Source: Phylloscopus collybita (taxonomy: Eukaryota > Chordata > Aves > Passeriformes > Phylloscopidae). Taken from it: DNA of 64,000 nt. Below, piece after piece: positions 35,608 to 46,527 of this stretch. The stretch is taken from NCBI GenBank assembly GCA_027886175.1, contig JAJNNQ010000075.1:81447001-81511000 (forward strand), read 5' to 3'. Below the pieces are notes generated by a model. That model made no database searches. It saw only the letters and a list, made by a program, of their open reading frames with translations, and was not told where the DNA came from. The translations under genes and the position numbers were made by a program. Numbering within the stretch: the stretch's first letter is position 1; each line of letters begins with the position of its first letter.

Positions 35608-37489
35608 CATTTTCTTACTGGTAAAAAAACTTCAAGGGACAATTCACATTTCAATATTATCTTTTTTTCTTTAACTTTAGCCAGTAACCCTTTCCAGAAA
35701 TTAAGTCTGCTGCTTGGGAGAGGTGATGATAGATACTTTCTAAGAGGTAACTAAATTGTGCATGTTGTGCTTTCTCAGTACTGAACTCCAGGCTCTGTGC
35801 AGCTGCCCTGGAGTTGCTCCTTGGGGATGCCAGGATGAGGTGATGCAATTGCTGTGGCCCCTCAAGGACCATTTTGGATTAGAGGGACCCTACAAAGTGT
35901 TAGGCATTAAATGAACTTCAGAAATGAACAGGAGTTTCTATTGTCTTGGCCATGCTCCCAAACAACATGTTCATGGCGCTTCTGAGCTTGCCCAGCACAC
36001 ATCACTGCAGGCAATTTTGCCTTTCCTTGTAAGGCATGGTGTGGAGATGTGTCGTTATCCATGGATGCTTTAGGCATGGATGTTCTTAAAAAAATATACA
36101 GCCACTAAACAGCAGTGGGGGAATATCTTAGTTACTGGAAATGTTCAGGATTATGGAAGAGCACCAACCCCCAAGTTTAGTTTCTTGATGTTAAAAATTG
36201 ATCTTGAAATACCAGCCCTGTAAAATCCATTGATCACTCCTTCTAATGCAAGAGATAAGGCATTCCTGAACCTCCTCAGTGTTTGTAATACAGATTTAAT
36301 GAAGGTGGATGTTGAAAGTTTCATGGGTCGTAACAGCTTGGGTTGTATTCTTTCTGCTTCTTGTGCCTAAAGTAGCATTCAACGGCAGTTTCCCTGGGCT
36401 AAGGTGCTGAATGTCTTTTTCTCCTCTCAGCTTTCTAAAAATTAAGTGTAATTCAACTCCTGTGAATGATAGCCTGCAGATAACAACCTAGCCAAAATTC
36501 CAACTGGAGCTCCTTTAAAGAGGTCATTATTCCTTTTAATTAAATAAAAAATAGGAAGTTGGTCCTTTCTTATTGGCAAGGAGTATGAATACTTTTCTCA
36601 TTGATCTATGTTCAGTATATCCTATAACTTACATGAATTCTAAAAGCCATTTTTAGGGGTGTTACAGCACAATTTTTTTCCACAAATAACATACATGCTG
36701 AAACCTTACCCTTTTTATTTCTTTGTATTTTTTTTAACCTTCCTAAACCAGTATCTATTTGACCTAAGCTTTCACGGTTATCAAAGCACTAAAACCATGG
36801 AAGTTATTCGATTATTGGAAGAGCTAGCATAGCTCATGATCTATTTAACTAAGAAGTTAATTTTCTAAAATGCTGATTTAAGAAAACAATAGCAAACAGA
36901 AGGTGTTTACACCCAGATGAGGGTAATACATTAAAAAGAAAAAGAAAAAAAAATAAAACAACAAAACAGGGTCAAAAGCAGACAAACAAACAAACAAAAA
37001 ATCCCCGACTACCCAAATAGACTGTGGAAAATGGAAATGATTAAAAAAAAAAAAATCTCTGATCAAAAAAAACATCTGCATGCTAATCCTGGTGTTTTCA
37101 AGTGGAACAACAGAGTAAGAGGAAAAAACCCACACATTTAAAAAGAAATGTGAGAAGCAAACAAAAATATAATGATGAATGAAAAAATAAGACCAAGTCA
37201 GAAAAATTCAGAGAAAGAAACAGATTGAATCTGCGTGTTCTTTCACAATAGAGCTTCTGCTGGTGTGACTGCATATTCAGCAGTGTGAATATTATAATTA
37301 AAGAATGTCAGCTCAAGCAAAATGTTTTAAAACCTTCCTATTAATAAGCAGATAAACTGCTTAAAAATACTGATTACATTAGGAAAAAAAGGAAGTGTTT
37401 GGGTTTTATGTTTCCATTCCTTTCATCTGCTAGAATACATTTAAATAGCAGATGTCTCTCCCAGGCAGTATTTGATAGCGGTAGTGTTG

Positions 37490-37860
37490 ATTTTGATGCG
37501 GAGGTGATAAGACCATCTTTGTGGAGGGGCTCAGTGATGTGCTGCAGGTCCCGGCGCCGACTGGTACCTGTGCAAGGGCCAGGTCCGGCGCCAGGCAGAG
37601 ATCCCACAGCAGCAAGCCAGCAGCAGGATGGATGAGGTGCTGGTCCGGCGGGGCTGCTGACAGCGCCGGGGAGGGCGGGGGGCTCTCCAAGCGCACTTGG
37701 CTGCGCAGCCCTGCGGGCTTTGCCCTTCCGAGTGCTGCAGACAAAGAGCACGGCTCCTCAGGATGTCAGGCAGCGAGTGCTTACCCCGGCTTGGGACCGA
37801 GCAGGGATGCGTGACAGCCAGCTCCCCGGCGCTGGGAGCTGTGGATGCGAGGTCAATGCA
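37490..37860. promoter_or_regulatory. Orphan CpG island
   Basis: About 370 bp of GC-rich, CpG-dense sequence in AT-rich surroundings. Overlapping frames on both strands are open, but no domain is recognisable. On the minus strand there is an acceptor-like TTTGTCTGCAG (37735-37745) and a donor-like CACAG/GTACC (boundary 37568/37567), framing a possible 167-bp exon. This could be an exon, an alternative promoter, or a GC-rich regulatory element. Confidence 0.55.
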
Positions 37861-38964
37861 AATCTCTCTCATCTCAGGAGTCTGGAATTTTTTTTCTGCA
37901 ACCGCGTTGCAATTCAAGTCGCTGCTTCTTTTTGTACTGGCAAGGCAAAGCTATGAAGGTACTGGATGAGTGTAAAAAAAAAAAAAACCCCAAAAAAAAG
38001 CAACTATAATGAGAATTAACTCTGGTGCCCGCAAGTTAGCCTAGACAAGCCCAATCTTGCAAATAATTAACACACTTAGATAATTTTAGAGACCCAGATA
38101 GTCTGAAGCTCTTACATGTATAGCCAGTTGCTTATCATTCAGAGATTTAGGGAAGATCTAATCATTATGTGAAGTGATCTCAAGGAAGATCATCATGATA
38201 ATGTAGCTTAAACCCACACCTTTTTATGTCTCCTTAAGATACTGTTCCGACGCAAGTAATTCAAAGTTGAATTGAACTGTGAAAAAATAGTGGTTAAAAA
38301 ATAGCTGCTGATGTATATATTCATTGTAGGCTCAAAGGAAAACATTTGTCATTTGGAAAGGCACTCTGAACTTGCCTTTTTAGCACCCAAAAGTATCAGA
38401 GTACCTTTAAGTTTTTGTCAGGTCCTACATGTGAGGCTGCAGTGAACTTTTATTCCCCATTGTGGCCAAGCTCTGTGTTGTGAGCAAGATAGTTTACCTG
38501 AGGTGTCATTACAAAGCGTGAGAAAATTGTCATAAATCATCAACGTGAAAATAAAGACAGCCTCTGTGATTAAAGGATTTCTTCCAAAATTTTCTCCTAG
38601 CTATGATGAGAACTGTAAGCTAGCACTAGGTTTCAGTCTTTTTCAGTTGCTAAAGTGCTGTTCTTCATGTCCAGGTTTCCAGAGCATCACCATGGCAGTC
38701 ACACTGTTAACCTGACCTTGAAGAGCAAACAACAGCACCAGCAACAGCCTGGTTATGAGTCTGTAAACATTACTTTGTCCATTTCAGAGAAATTTTAACT
38801 CTCTTCTCCATTCCACACAATGTCAACTGTTTGGAGAACAAAAACTTTAAATTTTACAAAAAATAATTAAAAAAAAAAATCCAGAGTAATAAAAATGCAC
38901 ATAATCAGAGTCTGGTGCCAGATTAGGCACTTTTTGAGTCAAAGACAAAACTAAATAAATGTAA

Positions 38965-38998
38965 TAAATACAGTATGTCTTACTGCATACTGTATTTA
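38965..38998. repeat. Perfect inverted repeat, 13-bp stem, 8-nt loop
   Basis: Arm 'taaatacagtatg' (38965-38977), loop 'tcttactg', arm 'catactgtattta' (38986-38998). Complementarity stops outside the arms. It is too short for a microRNA precursor on its own. Confidence 0.85.
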
Positions 38999-39561
38999 AC
39001 CTTCTTTTGTATAGAAATCTCAACAGAAATGACAGAAGTTTGGAGTTTGGCAGATGAGTAGAAAGGAGTGCACTCCACGACACATTTATGTAGCAGAGCT
39101 ATGCGATGCAACATGATGCACGTCTAGATGAACAAAAGCTTCACATTTAACGGGTAGGATATGGAGAGAAGAGTGTTTAGTAATGTCAGTTCTGAGCATA
39201 ATTTTCCCTTCTCATTCTTTCATCCAGTGGTTGCCTTTCCATGCTGTCGTCGTTTTATGGTTTTGTATCAGAAATTTATTTACCTCATGTTCACAGCCAG
39301 TCTCTCTTCCTTCCACACTTCGGTCATCACTGTTTGGCCACTACGTCTTACTGTGTGCTATTCTGTTTTAGGCTGCTTAATTAGAAAGGGTTAATTGGCC
39401 CGGGTGTCTAATGTCAGGGAAAATAATAATCTTTTAACTGTATTAAGCTCCCTCAAATATTTCACTTCATGCTGATTTCCCTGCTTCCAGTTGGGCTGTT
39501 TAAAATGCTAAAAAACCCCACCCTTTTTTGTCGCACTTAAATAGTTTACTAGCAAACAGTG

Positions 39562-39616
39562 TGAAGATTAGCTGTTTGTAGTGTATCAGTGAAGATTAGC
39601 TGTAGATGTGTATCAG
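39562..39616. repeat. Tandem duplication of 27-28 bp
   Basis: Two copies of 'tgaagattagctgt..tgtatcag' lie head to tail (39562-39589 and 39590-39616). They differ by a few bases in the middle. Confidence 0.9.
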
Positions 39617-39754
39617 TGAAGGAGATAGGGGGGTTTTGTTTCTTTGTTTGGGGTTGCTGTTGTTTTGTTTCTTAACACTGGCGATCCTTTCCCTTTTACT
39701 CTTAAATTATTTGCCGATATTCCACCAAAGCACTCCGATTTAATGACTTTCTGT

Positions 39755-39930
39755 CCGCAGTAGCGGCGGGCCGGGGCCGAGGCCGGGTTGGGCCCCGGGC
39801 CGCTGCCAGGCCTGGAGCTCCCCCGCGTGGCGGCCGCGGCCGGAGCTGGGCCGGGAGCGGGGCCCGGGCCCGCACCGCCCGCCTGGGAATGCTGCCCCGC
39901 TCGGCCACAGTTCCAGCCCTGCCATCAAAT
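39755..39930. promoter_or_regulatory. Short orphan CpG island
   Basis: About 175 bp of extreme GC content ('gcgtggcggccgcggccgga', 'ggcccgggcccgc') flanked abruptly by AT-rich DNA. The left edge on the plus strand is 'ctttctgtccgcag', which fits a splice acceptor. No coding frame is recognised. It may be an exon, an alternative start site, or an isolated GC-rich element. Confidence 0.5.
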
Positions 39931-42900
39931 GCGAACATGCGTTGCTAAAAGTGCACCGAAGTACCGCTTTTAATTTCTTTTCTTGTTTTCTTCCCCTTTT
40001 TTTATTAAAACAAACAAACAAAACAAAAATAACCCTTCTCTTTTCATTGTTCCTGCTGTGCCTCGTTTTGTAAGGTTTTTTTCATAGAGCAGTGAGGAAG
40101 GAGAATTGCTCCAGAGAGTAGTGCAGTCACGCTTTGGAGCCCTGGGCATCCCCTTGGGCTGTGCCTCAGCTGCAGCCCCGGAGGCCCTGGGTACCACAGC
40201 CTGTCGGTGTGATCCAGGGGATGTCAGGTGCTGTGGCAATTGTGAAGTCTCAGTCCCTAAAGAAGAGGAGATTCCATGCAGGGAGAGCTGACGGAGCAAA
40301 CACAGCACAGGCAGGTAGTGGGGGGCTGAAAATGCCCCATCGTGCCATTGAGCATGAACAGGGGAGGCACTCAGGATTGGGACAGGACAGCAACGTGGAA
40401 GTGGCTTAAAAGGTTTTTGGCCCCAGCTGAATGTCACCACGCTGCTACCAGCAGTTGCAATTGATAGAGCACAGTATTAACTTCAGTGCCTGGACAAACT
40501 CGAACTATTCTCCACTGACATGTAAATGAAAGTGTGTTTTGTGGCTCAGTAGCACCTGTGTGGACCTTTCTGTGCTCGAGTGTGGGAACAAAGACTTTTC
40601 CATCTGAGGTCCTGTAACTGACCTGGTCTGAGCCCTGCAAAAATGCCTCCACCATCTCACTACAGCCCTTGCCTGAGTGAGCTCCAGAGCCTATGTGTTG
40701 GGTCAGCCTTGCTGAACGAATTCATGGAAGATGATTTTTTTTCAAGTTAACAAGCACAGGTAGTCACAAGAGAGCTGATACCATCCAACTCTTTCTCAAG
40801 TTTTTCAGTGTTATTTTTTCAGTACCTATAACAAGGCAGTAACTTTTACCTGGACATACTGCTGCTTCTCACAGCTTCAATTTACAGCTGCCTAACATCG
40901 TTTCAAAATCCTCACTTTTGAATCACACATAAAGCTCAGAGCTTAGAGATTTTCCCTCAAACATCCCAGCCTTTCTTTACTTTTTACTAACCCCAGTGAG
41001 AGTATTGAAGGAGCACTATATCATGCTCAGTACATTATGCCCGTGTTCAGTCGAAGTGCAGTAATATGGACACAATTTTGCCTATCCATTTCTATGTGAT
41101 GGTTCCTTTAACAGCTTGTTAAAGCACTGATGCAATTGAGTTGCATTAACAGGACTGAAAATGGGTTAACAGTTTAATGAATGAAAAATCAAATACCAAA
41201 AAAGAGCCCAGCCCCTAGCCAGCTAGGTCTGAAATATCAATTTTTGGCTCTAAATGATTCTTCTATTGTTATTGCCTTTCCATATTCACACGCTTTTGCA
41301 TTGCTGTAGATTTGCACCATTCATCTAGTATAAATCTGCCCTCACTAAGCCCTGGAAGGCTTATCCCAAAAATAGGTGAATTCTCAGACTGAGCAAAGCA
41401 TTCCTAGCAATTTTTGTATTACCTCCCTACAGAGAGTGTAAGCCAGGACTTCGTCAAAAATGTCCTTTATCACCCTGTTGAGTCCCTGCTGTGTTTAGCA
41501 GCCGGCAGAACTTAAAATAGCTTTCAGACTACACTAAATATTGCTGAATTTCTAGTATACTTTCTAGTGCTCTGTTCCCACAGCACTAGAAGGAATCATT
41601 TGGGACACTGAGTCCAGCTCTTCTGTAAGCACAAGTCTCCACATAATACACATCTAGTTTGTGGGAGAGCACAGCACACTTCACCCTTCACTACATCCTG
41701 TAACCCACCTGAGACCTGAAGTACAAGATGCAGAAGCAGTTTAAAAATGGCAGAAACATTGCAGCAAAGGAAAGGAAGTGATTGAGGGAATGATCTGGCA
41801 GAAACTGACAGAGAACTAGTAGTATATAAGGATGTCATAAAGCCACCTTTAACCTTACCTTTGCTCCCCAAACTGCTCTTAAGCCACAATTTGGCCTAAG
41901 TCATGGTCCCCTATGCTGTTTTTGTGCAGTGCTAACTTTGTAATCCTTTCTAGAAGTCCAAGGCATTGACAAAAAGATTTGTGGGACTCATTTTAAAGCC
42001 AAGAGTGCTTTGCAACCATGTAGGAGTTTGTACCGTGTGGTTTCTGCTGAATCAGGTAACGTCGTACTGGTCAGCTGAAAAATGCATGATAAAATAGGTT
42101 GGTTTGATAGTGGCCAAAACTAAGATTTGCCTCACCATGGTGATGTACTGCCCAAGTCTTACATCCCTGTCAAGATATCCCTTTCTGAAATACAAGAAAT
42201 ATATTGTTTTAAAGTCTTTGACATGACAATAATGACGTAGTAGTGCATTCCCTCAAACTGTACCTATACTTTTCCTACTTTCTTGCTACATTTCCACTAA
42301 AACAACCCACCACAGGCATAGTTAATATCTGATTATTTTTTAGGGCCCACTGAGAAGGATTGTGATCCTTTCAGTCATTCTGGTTTCTTTTAATGAATAA
42401 TTAAATATGTGGATGTGAAATGGATTCAGAAATTATTTTCAGGAGCTTGAATTTTACTTGCCAGCTTTTCTGTTGCTTATTAGTTCGATTGACAATGACA
42501 TGTTATTGCTCACCCAATAAACTTCTATGCAATACTGACACAGTGGCAATGTTTTTTTCATTTTTCATTTTTCCCAAGAAAGGAGCAGTGCAAAAGCAAT
42601 AACAATTTATCTTCTTCAGAAGTCTAGTTGTTTGCAAAAGTCTGGAAAAGTTTATGTCCTCCTTTAGCAGTATGCCTACAGCTTTGTGTTGCAGTGGAGC
42701 CAAAATAGGCAAATGGAAAGACATGTTTAAGAGCACTAATAGGAATATGCCCAAGAAAAGTCTCATCAGGGCACACGTAGCTGTTAGAACCAGTGATAAC
42801 AAGGGAAGGATCTTGAAATTTTCTACTATGTGAAATACAGCAACCAGAAGGTCTTAAGGAAAGACTGAAAAAAAACCTGTTAGCAGTATCTCTAACATGC

Positions 42901-45900
42901 AGGAATCCTGCCCCCGCTTCCATTTCCTTCTCTCTCTCATGTGCTTGCAATATGTTGTAAGGGTGCAAGTGTGAAAAAGAACACATACAGAGTTACTTGT
43001 AGGCAGTGCAGAGACACTTGTGGTTTTTCTTGGTGTGTGTATTTATTCTTGATGGCCAAACATCATAATTTGACCATTTTCATGGAGTTAACTGGGCAAT
43101 AGGGCTTGCATGACATGATTTTTTTTTTTCCTGAAATCTTGCAAAATTACTGGAAATTATGGTCTCATTTGAGGTGCATCACAGGGACCTAATTTTCCCC
43201 ATAATCTGAATATACTTTACATTGAAAACCCTCTTTATACACTAATACTATATATACTTACATACTAATATACCCATGTACTGTCACCATTGCCTCAAAT
43301 AAAATTGCCTTATAAAAATCAGTTTTATTTACGAATATGGATAATTTCTGATTTGTTGACTTTTATAATAAAGCAAAAGGTCTTCTACTGATTTTTTTGC
43401 TGGACAGGGAGTGAGTAGTGCAGTAGGGTTTTGTTTGGAGTGTTCTGACAAGTGCATATTGTTTCACATGTTATATGGGTTTGGCTTGTCTTGCATGTTT
43501 GTGCACGTCTGAGGGATCAGCAGAGACAAGTATAATTTGTCGGGTATCTGTGTTTCATGGGTTCTCATTCACATTGCTGTTGTAATTCCCGTTGCGTTCT
43601 ACTCTTCAGCTTTATGGCCCCATCCCTAAATATATAAATTCAGAGTATAGGAAATGTGGGGTTTTTTTTGGTCTAACAGGAATATGTACTGCAAGAACCC
43701 CTGCTACACATAATCCTGTTAAACCAAATTTTGCTAGTGTCCAAAAAGGTGGGCGTAAACAAACAGTAAACTAGGAATGAGAATTCCTCAAGATCCCCAT
43801 AACTACTTTTGGAAAGTCTATAATGCCTCAGATTTTTGGAGCTGAAAGAAGTCTGTAACTCTACCAGATGAAGCTCCCTATGTGGAAAGCAGATTATCCC
43901 CAAAACAGCCTGTTGCTGGGATCTTTGACCATTCCTCTAAATGCAGATCATCCACCAGATGCTGGCCACCTTCAGAGAAGAGACACCAGACTCCATCTGC
44001 CATGTGCTCATTCTCACACTGCACAATGGCTCTAGTCCTACATTCCATATATATTCTTTTTAGTGCTTCAGGAGTTCAAATGCTGACACAGGTTGAACTC
44101 TGCTATAATAAAATAGCCATGGCTTAGAAGTGTTATGATAATCAATCTTTTAACAAACCAGGTAGAAGAGACAGAAGAGTGCAGATGTAGCAAATGCCAC
44201 TGCACAGTGTGCTCTCCCATTACCTGGAGGTGTTAGGCTGTACAGAAGCATAATGTCAGCAAGCACTTGGTTAATTCAGCTCCTCCTCATCCTCAGTATT
44301 ACCTTGGTAAGAGGTATAATAGAGCTCTTATTTCTGTTCTTTTCAGATTTTGTTGCTATGTGTTTTTGTAAAGTCAAACAAATAGGAAAATTAATGACAG
44401 CATGTGAATATACCACAGAATAATGCTACTTAGAGACTGCTGTGCCCTTGATTCCAATTAACCTTAGTGTTCATCGTAGGTTGCAGCCAGCTGCATCTAT
44501 CACAGTTACTTGGGTTGGGGGAAAACATCCATCATTATTACAGCCACAGAGGCTGTAGGAATATGTTATTTTCCTAAAGCATCATAATCCTCCACTTAAC
44601 CAAAGAGAGCTTGGGATAGCTGGGAGGAAATGAAACTCAATTTTCCCTCACATCTGCTTCAGCCTTTGGTATAATCAGCACCACATGCAGTAGGCAAGGT
44701 CACAAACTTTGGCAGTGTTCATCTCAACATGCAATTTCTCCATTCTAGTGCCATTAACTGCTCAGCAACCCCTCTTTCTCCATCCCACTGTTTTTAATCT
44801 GCTAGAGCACTTCAGAAAAGGAATGGGAGAGCTCGCCTCGCAGACCTGTTTTCAAGATCACTGCCACACACCACACTTTGAGAAAGAGTCAGCAGTGAAC
44901 CTCTAACTCGTTTGTTCCAGTGGAATAGGGAAAAGAACATCGCAGTGGGATGCAATTTCAAGTTTGCTGGCCAGCACCTGGATCTGGAACGAGATTCTCA
45001 TGGCACCAGCATTACAGGCATTGTAGTGTCTCCCCTGAGTAACATCCTGACAGTTTGTAGGGACCTGTAGCTGGCATGTAGAGACAATGGGACCAAAAGC
45101 ATATTTTTCCTATTATTTTTTAAAGAGTAGAGAGTCATTGTTTTTATTGCCCTCTGTTACAAAGCTGGTTATTTGCAGAACAGTGTCGCCTACGATGCAA
45201 GCATGTTTCTGAAGGCCTCCTTGCTTAACCTGCATTGTTTTAGCTGAATCTTTGTTCAAACCCTGTAGTTTGTTTGAAGCAGAAATGAAAGCAAAGCATA
45301 CATCACTTGAGATGAGGGTAGGAGGTTCTTGTGAATCTTGTCTAATACTATTTCATATGGTGCTTTTTGTGCTGCAACTGCTTCCTTCATAAAAGCAAAC
45401 CTTTCCCAAGCAACATCTTTGTAGAAACAATGGGTTAAATGCACTCTATTGGCTTTGCTGACTGCCTCTCTCCCAGATGTTTGTTGTACTCTCCTTCCTC
45501 CCCGTCTCACAAGGCAGCACCTCCACACCACACTGCCTCACTGCCCCTGGGTAAAGATTTGCTGTGCCCAAGGGTCAGAGCACCCAGATATCAGCTGCTT
45601 GCTTTGAAGTTGCCCTTAGCTCAAACAAAGGGATGTAAAAGTGAGTAGAAGCATTTTGAAATAGGCAAGGTAAGGCACAGGTGCACAAAAGTTAAAAGAT
45701 AACCAAGACCCTGTCTTCCAAGCGGCAACATCAGCTCTAAATAGCTCTCTCTGTATGTATCCAGCTGATGAGCTGACAGATATTTCACAGCCCTCTAGCT
45801 GAGAATTTGGTTCTTATGCAAACCTATGACTTCAGATTACATTCGTGCAAGTGGATCTGGGATTTTTATAGAACCAGATGCATCTTTTGGCAGGAGGTGT

Positions 45901-46423
45901 ATAAGCATGTGTATGGAGGGGGGCACATTCAAATTCAAATTCTCCTCTCCCTTCTCTTCCTCTGTAAGGGAAATTGTTAACCAGGGAAGACATTTATGTT
46001 CCCAGAACATTGTTTGCTTTTTTAGTTTCAGAAATGCTACTGTACTTAGCAAATGGTGTGCTGGTCTCCAGCACAGAGAATAAACAGACATCCTACTTCT
46101 GGTTTGCCAACATGTAAAACAAAATGTGTCACAGGAGAAAAACTAAGGCTGCTCTGAATTTGCAGGACAATCAGAAGAGTTCATTCACCTTTGTTCCTTC
46201 CTGGCTCAAAAACAAAATGCCTGTTTGGAAAGAATAAGTTAAACTTGCTGGAAACATAAAACCATTTGTTTCAATGAGTGAGAGATAAGATGCAGAAATC
46301 CATTCCTCACCTGTAATCCCTACTGTTTTTATGTGCACTGAAAAAGTACTTCTATCAGCATGATGCCAGCCCATCATTTCTTAGATAATGATCAACATTT
46401 TCTCTGTTATGCTCTTCTTTTTA
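39931..46423. other. Non-coding DNA
   Basis: No exon was recognised. A mildly GC-rich patch lies at 40100-40420. A short 'ggacactgagtccagctctt' at about 41604 resembles a CR1/SINE tail but is too short to call. Confidence 0.4.
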
Positions 46424-46527
46424 GGCCCCGATTCAGCAAAGCGTTCAGGTACATCTTTATCTTTAGGTCCTCTAGCAGCCTTCAGTAAAAGCATAGTTTG
46501 AAAGTAAAGTGCTTTGCTAAATTGGGT
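46424..46527. mobile_element. Short palindromic DNA-transposon relic (MITE-like)
   Basis: A 104-bp element whose ends form an inverted repeat: left end 'gccccgattcagcaaagc' and right end 'gctttgctaaattgggtc' match at 15 of 18 positions after reverse-complementing. Two of the three mismatches are transitions of the CpG-decay type. The interior arms are also loosely complementary. Palindromic elements starting GGCCC-GATTCAGCAAAGC are known as dispersed repeats in reptiles and birds. I do not assign a family name. It encodes nothing, and no target duplication is clear. Confidence 0.65.

Larger units (their letters stand above)
27020..37489. other. Non-coding, repeat-poor AT-rich DNA
   Basis: No exon or transposon was recognised. 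It contains simple repeats (listed separately), several A/T homopolymers, a small 9-bp stem hairpin at 35318-35349 ('ctctgctac ... gtagcagag'), and a patch at about 36430-36550 with AT-rich homeodomain-like cores. Pyrimidine-rich 'cttctcttctctctctcc' lies near 30080. Confidence 0.4.

Noticed and set aside
41600..41640. CR1 or SINE tail fragment ('gagtccagctctt')
   Set aside because: The match is about 15 bases only, which is too short to separate from chance.
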